Assembly: GCA_025351545.1 (NCBI GenBank)
Contig: JANXVQ010000353.1
Span: forward strand, 1-27,885
DNA from: Spirosoma sp.
Lineage (GTDB): Bacteria > Bacteroidota > Bacteroidia > Cytophagales > Spirosomataceae
Direction of reading: 5' to 3'
DNA: 27,885 nt
Each line of letters begins with the position of its first letter. Position 1 is the stretch's first letter. A program made the translations under genes and the position numbers. Shown here in pieces: positions 7,787 to 17,053 of the stretch. Below the pieces are notes generated by a model. That model worked only from the letters and a program-made list of their open reading frames with translations, was not told the DNA's origin and searched no databases.

Positions 7787-8776
7787 ATGTCAATTTTAGC
7801 GTTCCAAATGCCCGACAAAGTCGTAGTGGAGAAAGCTGACGACTTTCACGGGGTGTTTGAATTCAAACCCCTTGAAAAAGGATACGGTGTAACAATAGGC
7901 AATGCGCTACGGCGTATTTTGCTGTCATCACTGGAAGGATACGCCATTACAAGCGTAAAATTCCCAGGTGTGTTGCACGAGTTTTCATCAATTGAGGGCG
8001 TCGTTGAAGACGTGACAGAGATCATTCTGAACCTGAAAATGGTTCGCTTTAAGAAGATCAATGACATGGTCGACAATAAGATCACCGTTAACATAAAGAA
8101 ACAATCGGTTCTTAGAGCCGGTGATATATCCAAGTTCTCGCCATCGTTCGAAGTGCTAAATCCAGAATTGGAAATTTGCCATATCGACGATACACGGGAC
8201 TTGGAAATGGAAATTTTCGTGGAAAAAGGTCGTGGATATGTTCCGTCCGACGAACCACGGGTTAACGAATTACCTTTCGGCCATATCCCTATTGATGCTA
8301 TTTACACGCCTATCAAAAACGTGAAATATAGTGTTGAAAATACGCGGGTTGAACAGAAAACTGACTACGAGCGGTTGTTGTTAGATATCGAAACGGATGG
8401 ATCTATTCACCCGGAAGAAGCGTTGAAAGGCGCAGCTTATATCCTGATTCAGCACTTTATGCTGTTCTCAGATCAGACGATGACGTTTGAAACAGCTAAA
8501 CCGGAAGAAGAAAATGTAGTGGATGAAGAAGTACTGCACATGCGGAAACTTTTGAAAACCTCGCTGGCTGATCTTGATTTGTCAGTACGAGCTTATAACT
8601 GTCTTAAATCAGCCGACGTTCGCACATTGGGCGATCTCGTTCGGTTAGAAATTTCGGACATGATGAAGTTTCGTAACTTCGGGAAAAAGTCATTAACGGA
8701 GCTTGAGCAACTAGTTGCTGAAAAGAACTTGACGTTCGGTATGGACGTCGTTAAGTACAGATTAGACGAAGACTAA
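7787..8776 (+). CDS. rpoA: DNA-directed RNA polymerase subunit alpha
   Basis: The product is 329 aa, the family length. The N-terminal dimerisation domain (about residues 10-235) includes [32 protein letters not shown] sequence, the classical alpha signature. A flexible linker with EEENVVDEE follows. The C-terminal domain (about 258-318) has [22 protein letters not shown] and [15 protein letters not shown], which binds UP elements and activators. It lies between rpsD and rplQ as in most bacteria. Confidence 0.97.
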   Translation: MSILAFQMPDKVVVEKADDFHGVFEFKPLEKGYGVTIGNALRRILLSSLEGYAITSVKFPGVLHEFSSIEGVVEDVTEIILNLKMVRFKKINDMVDNKITVNIKKQSVLRAGDISKFSPSFEVLNPELEICHIDDTRDLEMEIFVEKGRGYVPSDEPRVNELPFGHIPIDAIYTPIKNVKYSVENTRVEQKTDYERLLLDIETDGSIHPEEALKGAAYILIQHFMLFSDQTMTFETAKPEEENVVDEEVLHMRKLLKTSLADLDLSVRAYNCLKSADVRTLGDLVRLEISDMMKFRNFGKKSLTELEQLVAEKNLTFGMDVVKYRLDED

Positions 8777-8780
8777 GATA

Positions 8781-8843
8781 GTTTGTGGTTTGTAGTTTGT
8801 AGTTTATCAGTCGGTAACTATGAGCTACAAACTACGAACCACA
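8781..8843 (+). repeat. Long heptamer-based inverted repeat in the rpoA-rplQ spacer
   Basis: GTGGTTTGTAGTTTGTAG at 8785-8802 pairs with CTACAAACTACGAACCAC at 8825-8842 with a single G-U wobble, and one more pair extends it on the outside (8784/8843). The left arm is four 7-nt units at 8781, 8788, 8795 and 8802: GTTTGTG, GTTTGTA, GTTTGTA and GTTTATC. The loop is 22 nt. No T-run follows. It ends 12 bases before the rplQ start and is the longest such element here. Confidence 0.8.
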
Positions 8844-8854
8844 CACTTACTATA

Positions 8855-9634
8855 ATGAGACACGGTAAAAAATTTAATCACCTAAGTCGGACACATTCGC
8901 ACCGCGAAGCGATGTTGCAGAACATGGCGTCGTCGCTCATCCTGCACAAGCGTATTGAAACTACGCTTGCGAAGGCAAAAGAACTCCGCAAATTTGTGGA
9001 GCCGATTCTGACACGTTCCAAAGCAGATACGTTCCAAAATCGTCGCGAGGCCTTCCGGGCATTGAACGATAAAGAGACAATGAAGGAATTGTTCGGAACG
9101 GTAGCGGATAAAATTGCTGATCGTCCGGGCGGTTACACACGCATTATCAAGTTGGGTAACCGACTAGGTGACAATGCAGAAACCTGCTTGATCGAACTTG
9201 TAGATTTCAACGAACTGTTACTTGCTGCTACGGCTGAGAAAGCAACTGCCACGACAAAAACACGTCGGAGCCGTCGCGGAACCGGAGCTCGTTCAACAGC
9301 AGAAGAAACACCAGTCGCTACGGCTGAAATACCTTCTGCTGAAGTTGTTGAAGAAGCTCCTGTAAAAACATCGACAACTGCTGGTGATGATCTGACAATT
9401 ATTGAAGGTATCGGCCCGAAAATTGCTGAGTTGCTAAACAATGCAGGGATCACTACTTTTGCACAGCTTGCTGCTTCTGAAGATGCTACTGTTCAGCAAG
9501 TGCTGGCTGATGCAGGTTCTAGCTTCAACACACACGATGCCACAACTTGGAACGAACAGGCAGCTTTGGCTCGCGACGGTAAGTCAGACGAACTGAAGGC
9601 TTTGCAGGATCGCTTAAAAGGTGGTAAAGAATAA
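8855..9634 (+). CDS. rplQ: 50S ribosomal protein L17 (bL17) with C-terminal HhH extension
   Basis: The product is 259 aa from the ATG at 8855, chosen because [21 protein letters not shown] is the conserved L17 start; the frame is open back to 8783 but that part lies over the inverted repeat. Residues 1-122 are a complete L17, which sits near the peptide exit tunnel. Residues 123-177 form an Ala/Thr/Glu-rich linker. Residues 178-257 form an extra domain with [17 protein letters not shown] (183-199), a helix-hairpin-helix pattern, then [18 protein letters not shown]17 is usually about 115-130 aa. Similar extensions occur on some Bacteroidota ribosomal proteins, from memory on L21. The role of the extension is unknown. 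Confidence 0.95.
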   Translation: MRHGKKFNHLSRTHSHREAMLQNMASSLILHKRIETTLAKAKELRKFVEPILTRSKADTFQNRREAFRALNDKETMKELFGTVADKIADRPGGYTRIIKLGNRLGDNAETCLIELVDFNELLLAATAEKATATTKTRRSRRGTGARSTAEETPVATAEIPSAEVVEEAPVKTSTTAGDDLTIIEGIGPKIAELLNNAGITTFAQLAASEDATVQQVLADAGSSFNTHDATTWNEQAALARDGKSDELKALQDRLKGGKE

Positions 9635-9669
9635 CGACAGATTGACTTACACACACATCATATAGAAAT

Positions 9670-9700
9670 GGGTTAGCCGCGATGGTTAGCCCTTTTTTTT
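9670..9700 (+). terminator. Intrinsic terminator after rplQ
   Basis: GGGTTAGCC (9670-9678) pairs with GGTTAGCCC (9684-9692) with two G-U wobbles around a GCGAT loop, followed by eight T (9693-9700). It lies 36 bases after the rplQ stop and 27 bases before carA, so it marks the end of the ribosomal cluster. Confidence 0.9.
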
Positions 9701-9726
9701 AGTCTTTTAAGCCAAAATACGCATAG

Positions 9727-10830
9727 ATGAAACATACGCAGCAACCTGAAGCCCTACTGGTTTTGCAAGATGGGACCGTATATCGAGGACTGGCTCTCGG
9801 TAAAATTGGTACAGCCGGAGGTGAAATATGCTTCAATACCGGAATGACCGGTTATCAGGAGATATACACTGACCCGTCATACTATGGACAGGTAATTATC
9901 AATACCACCTCGCACATAGGTAATTATGGTGTACTGAATAATGCCGAACAGGAATCGAATGAAATTAAAATTCGGGCGATGGTTTGTAACTTTTTCTCGA
10001 ATATCCATTCCCGACATACCGCAGATGGCTCGTTGCAGGACTATTTCGAACGCGCTGGTATTGTCGGTATTCATGGTGTGGATACACGACAATTGGTACG
10101 TTATATCCGCTCAAAAGGTGTAATGAACTGCATTATCTCGTCCGAAATTCTGGATCCAGCGGTGTTATTAGCCGAACTACAGAAAGTGCCTGACATGGAC
10201 GGTCTCGAACTCTCATCGGAAGTATGTACGCCGGAAACTTACGAATCCGGTAACCCTGAATCTGACCTGCGCGTAGCCGTACTGGACTTAGGTGTTAAGC
10301 GAAGCATTTTGAGCAATTTCCACGAACGGGATGTGTTCTGCAAGGTATTTCCAGCTAAAACGCCCTATGCTGAATTAGCTGCCTGGAAACCTAACGGTTA
10401 TTTTATTGCTAATGGTCCCGGTGATCCGGCAGCTATGCCTTATGCCGTAGAGACGGTAAAACAAGCGCTGGATACAGAAACGCCATTGTTTGGCATTTGC
10501 CTGGGCCATCAAATTTTATCGTTGGCTAGCGGCATCTCGACTTACAAAATGCACAATGGCCATCGGGGGTTAAACCACCCTGTCAAAAACCTGATAACAG
10601 GCCATTGTGAAGTTACTTCGCAGAATCATGGTTTTGCTGTCCGCGCTGAGGAAGTAATGGACCACGCTAATGTTGAACTGACGCATATCAACCTCAATGA
10701 CAAAACCATTGAGGGTATTCGTCGGAAAGACAAACCCGCTTTTTCGGTACAGTATCACCCTGAGTCATCTCCAGGGCCACACGACTCCCGGTATTTATTC
10801 GACCAGTTTGTGGGAATGATGAAAGAATAG
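9727..10830 (+). CDS. carA: Carbamoyl-phosphate synthase, small (glutaminase) subunit
   Basis: The product is 367 aa. It hydrolyses glutamine to feed ammonia to CarB for carbamoyl phosphate, the start of pyrimidine and arginine synthesis. The N-terminal CPSase domain (about 8-160) contains TGMTGYQEIYTDPSY. The class I glutamine amidotransferase domain (about 182-365) has the nucleophile C258 in FGICLGHQ and the His/Glu pair H344 and E346 in YHPESSPGP. carB is not in this window. A terminator lies upstream and another directly downstream, so it appears to be transcribed alone. Confidence 0.96.
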   Translation: MKHTQQPEALLVLQDGTVYRGLALGKIGTAGGEICFNTGMTGYQEIYTDPSYYGQVIINTTSHIGNYGVLNNAEQESNEIKIRAMVCNFFSNIHSRHTADGSLQDYFERAGIVGIHGVDTRQLVRYIRSKGVMNCIISSEILDPAVLLAELQKVPDMDGLELSSEVCTPETYESGNPESDLRVAVLDLGVKRSILSNFHERDVFCKVFPAKTPYAELAAWKPNGYFIANGPGDPAAMPYAVETVKQALDTETPLFGICLGHQILSLASGISTYKMHNGHRGLNHPVKNLITGHCEVTSQNHGFAVRAEEVMDHANVELTHINLNDKTIEGIRRKDKPAFSVQYHPESSPGPHDSRYLFDQFVGMMKE

Positions 10831-10834
10831 TAAT

Positions 10835-10864
10835 AAAGAGCCTGAGGACACTCAGGCTCTTTTC
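10835..10864. terminator. Bidirectional terminator between carA and the helicase gene
   Basis: AAGAGCCTGAG (10836-10846) and CTCAGGCTCTT (10851-10861) form an 11-bp perfect stem with a GACA loop. T residues follow on the + strand and, reading the other way, also on the - strand. It serves the convergent carA (+) and helicase (-) genes; the - strand stop codon overlaps its edge. Confidence 0.9.
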
Positions 10865-13800
10865 ATGTATTAGCAGTACGCCAGAACTCCCGGCTCCACA
10901 TACGTTTGAACGGCCATTTGCGAGCCTGTAAGGCTATTGGTAAGTAAGCGTGTGCCTGTTTGCCCGTTTGTTGATAATAGCCATCATCGTCGGTCAAAAC
11001 AAGCGATTCGTATGTATCATCAGTGGCTTTAACCGTTAAGTCGGCAAAGGGGAGTTCAGGTTGCCAGTTTGTATGTTGAGAGGCTAGCTTGTCTTTTAAT
11101 AAAACCCCAAATGGCAACGCCTGTTGAGGTGTGGGCATTGCCCGGAAACGTTCTTGTGCCACATCGAGTGCGTAGGAAAGATAGGCTTTCAGCAACTTTG
11201 GACCTTCGTTAACAGTGTCAGCTACGGTTAGTTGCTCAGGCCATAGGCTCGTGACAACATACACTCGCTCCCGCGCCCGCGTAACAGCAACGTTCAAACG
11301 GTTTCCGCCCCCTTGTGCATTCAGACTACCGAATTGCATAGATAAACGTCCACGCTCATCAGGAGCGTACCCAACTGAGAAAATAATAATGTCCCGCTCA
11401 TCGCCCTGAACGTTTTCAATGTTCTTAACGAATAAACGTGATGCGGTAGAGATGTTATCACTGGTTTCGGAAGGCTGCGTATTTTCGACAGAGTGCTCCG
11501 CCAAGACATTAGCCTCCAACATATCCTGAATTAATTGTTGTTGCGGATAATTGAATGTTACAATGCCAATAGAGCGGCCAGGAAGTTCAACAGCTAGTTT
11601 GTCAAGTAATTTTAAAATAGCCTCCGCTTCAGCAGGGTTGGTATTTTGTTGCCAGATACCTTTTACATTCATGTACCGAATGGCGGATTCCTTCCGATTA
11701 ATCTCATCAAAATGCGGCAACATGGACAGCTTATTCTGATAAAAATGCTCGTTTGAAAACATAATTAGATCAAGCGAGCGACTACGGTAATGTTCCGTTA
11801 GCGATACCTGAGGCAATTGCTGAGCCGCTAATTCAAGTAAAGACTCGACTTCCAAAGCAGCGGGCGTTTCATCCTCGAATTCAGCATCGTCCAAACGGGC
11901 ACGATAAAGATCACCGGGACGCAGTTGTTGGTTGTCGCCCGTAATCACTACTTGCTTGCCCCGTGCTATCGCCGGAATACCATTTTCGGCAAAACACTGA
12001 GACGCTTCATCGAAAATAACCAAATCGAACAAGCCCTCGCGCAATGGGAACATAGCTGATACAGATTCGGGCGACGCCAACCAGCAAGGAACCAGCTTAA
12101 ATACTTCGTCAGCAAATGATTCCATTAGTTTCCGAACTGGCCACACATTCCGTTTTTTGGTTACCTGATGCAATAGGTCGCGATAGGTTACTACATTATT
12201 AAGTCGGTTAAAAAGTAAATTTCGGTACGTCTGCTCCCGAAGTTTTACCAATAAAATGTCACGACTCAAGGCTTGCTTTCGTTGAATACTTTCCTGTAAC
12301 GTCTGCTCTAACTGACTCATTTTAAGCGATGACACACTACGAAGTTCAGGAAACTGGCGTTCAATATGATCAAGCCAGGCTATTCGAAGATTGTCAAGAA
12401 AAATCACAACCCAATCTATTGCATCATGGCTGCTTAGCCGTTCAACAACCGTCTGTTCAGATTTCGAAAAACCTTCCTGTAAGCGGTCGGCTTCAATTAA
12501 CAAGTCAAAATCCTGGCGGATAGCCTGCTGCAATTGCTTTTTATAAGCTTCACTCTCCCAAATCCGATCGGTTTGGTAAGTTTTAAGATACGTTTGTGCG
12601 CTATTCTGTTGGTGTAATACATTGGCACTCAACGAAAGTAGAGCCGTGACAACGTTAGTAAATTGAGCGGGTGTCAGCCAGGACGATGCTGGCAACTGCC
12701 CTAATGGATTAATTTCATTCAGGCGTTCGAGTATATGCCGGGCACGACGCAGAAGCCGAATACTATCCGGCGATTCAGGAAGAGAAAGGCCAGCCAGCAA
12801 CGGTTGAACCTCATGTCGTATGGCTTCCAGTCGAATGCGCCGGTTAACTTTAACCGCCAGCGTTTGTAAGTTCTGCTCCGACAAAGTTAGACCGTTCGCG
12901 CTGGCTACCTGCTGTAATTGCGCCTTTCCTGAATTAGTAAGTTGCCACCATTTCCAATTCACCCACGATGACCGGGCCGTTAATGCATCGGCGAGTAAAT
13001 CGCGAAATAATCGCAAATCGGTTGTTGAGAGTGAGGCTTCTGGGCCGGGAGCCGCTAATGTTTCTTCCCATGCGTCAGCTAATTGCTCAAGGCGAATTTC
13101 ATCGGTCAATAAACCGGGATGATTAGTGGCCCGGCGTAACTGAATGATAACCGACCACAAATCGGCGGCATCGGAAACATCGAGTAAGGTTAACAGGGCC
13201 GATAACTCCCAATCATGCGCTTGCCAGTCAAGCAACTCAGCGAGTAGAAGGGGGCGGCCTGCTAACGCCGTTGTCTGGTCTGTAGCGGTTTGGCGAAGCT
13301 GTCCCCAGAGCAAAATAACTTGATCAATTTTACTTAAATCAGAGTTAGTAAACAACGAGAAACTGACACGATCATTCCATAAATGGTGAACGCCCAAACG
13401 TTGTTGATAAGCTGAGAAGTCGGTTAATCGACGAACAAAGTTATCCACATTCGCCAGGTGAAATTGTTGATAACTATCATCTATGGCAATAGTTGAATAA
13501 TTACTACCAACTGGAGGCACAGTTAAATACAACTCTTTGGCCGATACGCCACACGCGCCGGTGTCGAACAGGGCGCTTTTGAATTCTTGCAAATTCGTTA
13601 CCGTTTCATCAATTCGGCGGCTTTCCACGTCGAAATCACGCTCGAGGAGCACCGTATTCAGGCTATTATTCTGCTGACGGTACCCGTCGATTTGTTCAAT
13701 CTGGCTGGCAATTTGAGTATATAAGTCTCGCCGATCATTCTGGAAATCGTGAATTAGTGCTAAAAACGGTGCGATACCAACCTCACGCAGTCGCTCATGA

Positions 13801-14918
13801 ACGACATCGAGAGCAGCTCTTTTCTGACATACCAACAAAACCCGCTTACCTGATGCAGCCGCATCGGCCATTAAATTGGCAATGAGCTGCGATTTTCCCG
13901 TGCCGGGTGGTCCCTGCACGACCAGCGATTGACCCGCTTTCACCGCCCGTATGGCCGCTTCCTGCGATGCATCCATTGGAAGCGGTGTATGAAGATTTTT
14001 TTCGGGGAGAAAGGGGGTCGGAAGGTAAGGAGGTATGAAAGCAGGCCGAATTCCTAAAAATCCTTCTGGCTCTTCATTCTGAGTATCAACCCAGTTATCC
14101 TCTTCATTTTCTTTCTCAACATCGGCTCGTCTCTTCTCCTCCTCTCCTATCAACGTGTCATAATCCGGCACCAGAAATGAACCGGCCTGCGGAAAAATCC
14201 CCAGTATAGCCTCAGGATACAGTTTTAGTTCACCAGTACGCTCAAGCTGATTAAGATCTTTAGCTGTTTGCTTATTGAAAAACTGGAGTTTATCGGCAAA
14301 TAAATCCTGATTGAAATTAATTTCGAGCGGGCTGGCTTTGAGCCATTCGTAAAGTTGTGTACGGAAAATGAGCGAATCCCGGTCAAGGTCATCTACTGTT
14401 TTCTCAACGACCTCATCAGACAGTTTTATTTGATTAAATTGTCCGTAGGCTAAGACCAGTGTCGGGTTTAGAAAAGCCAGCTCATCACCCCGGCGCGACA
14501 ATTTCCAGAATTTCCCCTGCTGCTCGATCTGTACCGGGAAAAACAATAATGGTCCGTGAACGACCGTATCGTCCAGAAATTTTCCGCGAACAAACGGCCA
14601 GCCCAGGTATAAGTCTTTCGTGCCACGCTCCTCTTCAATGAACCGGGCCGTTCGGTCAATACGCCGGAGTTTCCGACTAACTTCATTACTGCGTTCCTGA
14701 CGGGCATCGAGTACTTCGCACAACGCTACCGACGATTTACGGCCAATAAGGTCGGCGATAATCGTAAAGGAAGATCTATTAAGCAAAAAATCAGTTTCGT
14801 GTAAATCCAGAAATTGCCCATTGGGCAAAGTCGTCAGTACCAGTGAACGGTTACGACTGCTGAGGTTAGTTAAGCGTCGGCGAAATGTTTTTAATACGGC
14901 AGTAAGCGCAAACGTCAT
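10863..14918 (-). CDS. DUF4011-type superfamily 1 helicase (AAA_11/AAA_12)
   Basis: The product is 1351 aa, probably cytosolic. The N-terminus (about residues 8-110) resembles DUF4011, with LTNLSSRNRSLVL. Walker A is GPPGTGKS at 336-343. A long helical region fills about 380-930. Walker B is FDEAS with D970-S973. Motif III-like VVITGDNQQLRPGD follows, and motifs V/VI include ENVQGDERDIIIFSVGYAPD and GNRLNVAVTRARERVYVV (about 1204-1222), typical of UPF1/Dna2-like helicases. Some DUF4011 helicases with a Vsr-like nuclease or DUF3320 belong to anti-phage systems; neither is visible in the 120-residue tail here. Its DNA/RNA substrate and role are unknown. TerC lies upstream on the same strand, 165 bases away. 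Confidence 0.85.
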   Translation of the reverse strand: MTFALTAVLKTFRRRLTNLSSRNRSLVLTTLPNGQFLDLHETDFLLNRSSFTIIADLIGRKSSVALCEVLDARQERSNEVSRKLRRIDRTARFIEEERGTKDLYLGWPFVRGKFLDDTVVHGPLLFFPVQIEQQGKFWKLSRRGDELAFLNPTLVLAYGQFNQIKLSDEVVEKTVDDLDRDSLIFRTQLYEWLKASPLEINFNQDLFADKLQFFNKQTAKDLNQLERTGELKLYPEAILGIFPQAGSFLVPDYDTLIGEEEKRRADVEKENEEDNWVDTQNEEPEGFLGIRPAFIPPYLPTPFLPEKNLHTPLPMDASQEAAIRAVKAGQSLVVQGPPGTGKSQLIANLMADAAASGKRVLLVCQKRAALDVVHERLREVGIAPFLALIHDFQNDRRDLYTQIASQIEQIDGYRQQNNSLNTVLLERDFDVESRRIDETVTNLQEFKSALFDTGACGVSAKELYLTVPPVGSNYSTIAIDDSYQQFHLANVDNFVRRLTDFSAYQQRLGVHHLWNDRVSFSLFTNSDLSKIDQVILLWGQLRQTATDQTTALAGRPLLLAELLDWQAHDWELSALLTLLDVSDAADLWSVIIQLRRATNHPGLLTDEIRLEQLADAWEETLAAPGPEASLSTTDLRLFRDLLADALTARSSWVNWKWWQLTNSGKAQLQQVASANGLTLSEQNLQTLAVKVNRRIRLEAIRHEVQPLLAGLSLPESPDSIRLLRRARHILERLNEINPLGQLPASSWLTPAQFTNVVTALLSLSANVLHQQNSAQTYLKTYQTDRIWESEAYKKQLQQAIRQDFDLLIEADRLQEGFSKSEQTVVERLSSHDAIDWVVIFLDNLRIAWLDHIERQFPELRSVSSLKMSQLEQTLQESIQRKQALSRDILLVKLREQTYRNLLFNRLNNVVTYRDLLHQVTKKRNVWPVRKLMESFADEVFKLVPCWLASPESVSAMFPLREGLFDLVIFDEASQCFAENGIPAIARGKQVVITGDNQQLRPGDLYRARLDDAEFEDETPAALEVESLLELAAQQLPQVSLTEHYRSRSLDLIMFSNEHFYQNKLSMLPHFDEINRKESAIRYMNVKGIWQQNTNPAEAEAILKLLDKLAVELPGRSIGIVTFNYPQQQLIQDMLEANVLAEHSVENTQPSETSDNISTASRLFVKNIENVQGDERDIIIFSVGYAPDERGRLSMQFGSLNAQGGGNRLNVAVTRARERVYVVTSLWPEQLTVADTVNEGPKLLKAYLSYALDVAQERFRAMPTPQQALPFGVLLKDKLASQHTNWQPELPFADLTVKATDDTYESLVLTDDDGYYQQTGKQAHAYLPIALQARKWPFKRMWSREFWRTANT

Positions 14919-14940
14919 CTGAAAATCGGAGTCTCTTTCT

Positions 14941-14948
14941 CAAAAATA
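14941..14948 (-). promoter_or_regulatory. Candidate -7 promoter box for the helicase gene
   Basis: Read on the minus strand this is TATTTTTG, an exact TAnnTTTG match, 22 bases before the start codon. No TTG is seen at the expected -33 position, so support is partial. Confidence 0.35.
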
Positions 14949-15083
14949 ACGTTTATCAGACGGAAAGTGTGCGCTTACACTATTAAGCGTAAAAATTCGG
15001 CATTCGGCTCTTTGCTGTAACTATACCCGAAGTGCTTTTCGCCCTTTTGGCTCATAGCCATTGCCGGTATATTCTCAGTTTTC

Positions 15084-16148
15084 CTATACCTGCGGTTCTT
15101 TCTTTTCAGGTATAAGCCAGGACGCCAGGATGCTGACACTTAGAATACCAATGATGATATATAGAGAATAAACGGGTTTAAATCCCTGATCGGCCAGCCA
15201 GTGTTCGGCTAGCATTTTAGCGCCAATAAAGGTTAATAGAACAGCCAGGCCCACTTTTAAAAAGCGGAACTGATCCATAATACTGGACAGAAAAAAGAAC
15301 ATTGAACGCAAGCCCATGATGGCAAAAACGTTCGAGAAGAAAACAATATAGGGGTCTTTCGTAATGGAAAAAATAGCGGGAATAGAGTCGACGGCAAACA
15401 CCAAATCGGTGAAAGACACCACAATAACAATTAGAAACAGGGGTGTGACGAACAATTTATGGTCTGACTTTCGGCGGACGAAAAAATTATCGGTCACATT
15501 ACGATGATAGACATTCAGATACTTGCTGGCAAATCGCACCACCGGATGTTTACTGGTATCGATTTTTTCATCGTCTTCTTTCTGAAAAAACAACTGAACA
15601 CCGGTATAAACCAGAAACGCGCCAAACAGGTACATAATCCATTCGAAACGCTGAATCAGGGCTGACCCGAGGAAAATAAAAACAAATCTCAGTACAATAG
15701 CACCTAGAATCCCCCAGACCAAAATCTTCTTATAATAGCGCTCCCGAACACCAAACGAGCTGAATATCAGAATGAATACAAAAATATTATCGGCTGAGAG
15801 CGAATATTCAACCAAATAGCCGGTAATGTATTCCAGAGACATATTTGCCTGGAAGCGGGCTAAACTGGCCGTAAAATTGCTTGGTATAAGTTCAAGGTGC
15901 TCGGCGTAGCGATCACGTACTTCCTGAAGGCGGGCCATGTCGGTAATACCATGAACCAGATAACCGAAGTGTTGCAGGAAGAAGTAGAAAGCAATTGACA
16001 AGGCAACCCAGATAGCACTCCAGATAGCAGCTTCTTTAAATTGAACAACGTGGCTTTGACGCTTGGAAAACGCGCCTAAGTCAAACGCCATAATGAGCAA
16101 TACAAAAGTCGAAAATGCTAAAAAAAACAAGGTTTCGTTGGAGAGCAT
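15084..16148 (-). CDS. TerC/Alx family integral membrane protein
   Basis: The product is 354 aa with about nine hydrophobic segments. The two TerC signature regions are clear: EYSLSADNIFVFILIF (after an amphipathic soluble segment at about 60-100) and FTDLVFAVDSIPAIFSITKDPYIVFFSNVFAIMGLRSMFF. The membrane-embedded Asp residues in these motifs are typical of the family, whose studied members export manganese or act in metal resistance (Alx, TerC). The gene is divergent from the glycosyltransferase gene across a 142-nt spacer. The exact ion is not deducible. No yybP-ykoY-type riboswitch was recognised upstream. Confidence 0.88.
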   Translation of the reverse strand: MLSNETLFFLAFSTFVLLIMAFDLGAFSKRQSHVVQFKEAAIWSAIWVALSIAFYFFLQHFGYLVHGITDMARLQEVRDRYAEHLELIPSNFTASLARFQANMSLEYITGYLVEYSLSADNIFVFILIFSSFGVRERYYKKILVWGILGAIVLRFVFIFLGSALIQRFEWIMYLFGAFLVYTGVQLFFQKEDDEKIDTSKHPVVRFASKYLNVYHRNVTDNFFVRRKSDHKLFVTPLFLIVIVVSFTDLVFAVDSIPAIFSITKDPYIVFFSNVFAIMGLRSMFFFLSSIMDQFRFLKVGLAVLLTFIGAKMLAEHWLADQGFKPVYSLYIIIGILSVSILASWLIPEKKEPQV

Positions 16149-16255
16149 ACAAATAGGGCGAATGGAAAATGAACACCAGTGCGCCGGAAAAGTTGAGACG
16201 ATTCCACAAATCTACGCCCAATCCACTGAAGCTATTGGCTTCGTGCGGCAAAAAA

Positions 16256-16286
16256 TTGGCATACTGCTGGCAACCCGTTAATTTTG
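16256..16286 (+). promoter_or_regulatory. Candidate promoter for the glycosyltransferase gene
   Basis: TTG at 16256-16258 and TAATTTTG at 16279-16286 match the Bacteroidota -33/-7 pattern with a 20-nt spacer. The -7 box ends only four bases before the ATG at 16291, so transcription would begin at or within the start codon, implying a leaderless mRNA if the start is right. Confidence 0.5.
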
Positions 16287-16290
16287 ACTC

Positions 16291-17031
16291 ATGTTTAATG
16301 GTAAAAAAGTTATTGTAGTGATGCCCGCTTATCGGGCGGCTCTGACACTGGAGAGAACGTATAGAGAAATTCCGTTTGACATAGTGGACGACGTTATTCT
16401 GGTAGATGACGCCAGTCCTGATAATACTGTTGCCGTAGCCCGGCAATTAGGCATCCGGCATGTTATTCGTCACGATAAAAACAAAGGGTATGGTGGTAAC
16501 CAAAAAACGTGCTATGCCAAAGCGCTGGAACTTGGCGCTGATATTATTATCATGCTCCACCCTGATTACCAATATACACCGTTGCTTTTGCCAGCTATCA
16601 TTTCCATTATTGGCAATGGATTGTATCCAGTTGTTTTTGCATCACGAATTTTGGGGAAGGGGGCTCTGAAAGGAGGCATGCCAATGTATAAGTACATTGC
16701 GAATCGGTTTCTGACCCTTACGCAAAATGTGCTTATGAATCAGAAACTCTCTGAATACCATACGGGTTATCGGGCTTTTTCGGGCGAGGTACTTCGTAGT
16801 CTGGACTTCACTCATAACTCCGACGATTTCATTTTCGATAACGAAATGGTGGCCCAGATTTTTTACAAAGGGTTTGAAATTGGCGAGGTTACCTGTCCCA
16901 CTAAATACTTTGAAGAAGCCTCGTCGATTAACTTTCGACGTAGTTTAATTTATGGTTTAGGTGTTCTGCGGACCTCTGTTTTTTACTTTTTCACAAAACT
17001 TGGGCTTATGCACTGGAAAGTGTTGACCTAG
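16291..17031 (+). CDS. Glycosyltransferase family 2 (GT-A fold)
   Basis: The product is 246 aa. VIVVMPAYRAALTLERTY opens the GT2 Rossmann-like fold. The nucleotide-sugar site motif DDASPDNT follows at about residues 36-43, and the DxD-equivalent region is MLHPDYQY. NKGYGGNQKT is typical of polyprenol-phosphate mannosyl/glucosyltransferase-like GT2 enzymes, and HTGYRAFSGEVL and DNEMVAQIF are also typical. No C-terminal membrane segments are seen beyond a hydrophobic stretch near 223-238. Donor and acceptor are unknown. It is a lone + strand gene, divergent from terC and convergent with lpd. Confidence 0.85.
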   Translation: MFNGKKVIVVMPAYRAALTLERTYREIPFDIVDDVILVDDASPDNTVAVARQLGIRHVIRHDKNKGYGGNQKTCYAKALELGADIIIMLHPDYQYTPLLLPAIISIIGNGLYPVVFASRILGKGALKGGMPMYKYIANRFLTLTQNVLMNQKLSEYHTGYRAFSGEVLRSLDFTHNSDDFIFDNEMVAQIFYKGFEIGEVTCPTKYFEEASSINFRRSLIYGLGVLRTSVFYFFTKLGLMHWKVLT

Positions 17032-17053
17032 TGCCGTAGACAGCTCCATTAAA

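Noticed and set aside
8783..8854. 24-codon N-terminal extension of L17
   Set aside because: It is the translation of the inverted repeat; MRHGKKF at 8855 is the conserved start.
14972..14989. CGCTTA/TAAGCG hairpin as a TerC terminator
   Set aside because: The T-run is on the wrong side for minus-strand transcription and the stem is only 6 bp.
16149..16290. Possible manganese (yybP-ykoY) riboswitch before the TerC gene
   Set aside because: TerC genes often carry one, but the conserved GGGGAGUAG-like core and paired helices could not be found in the spacer on the minus strand.
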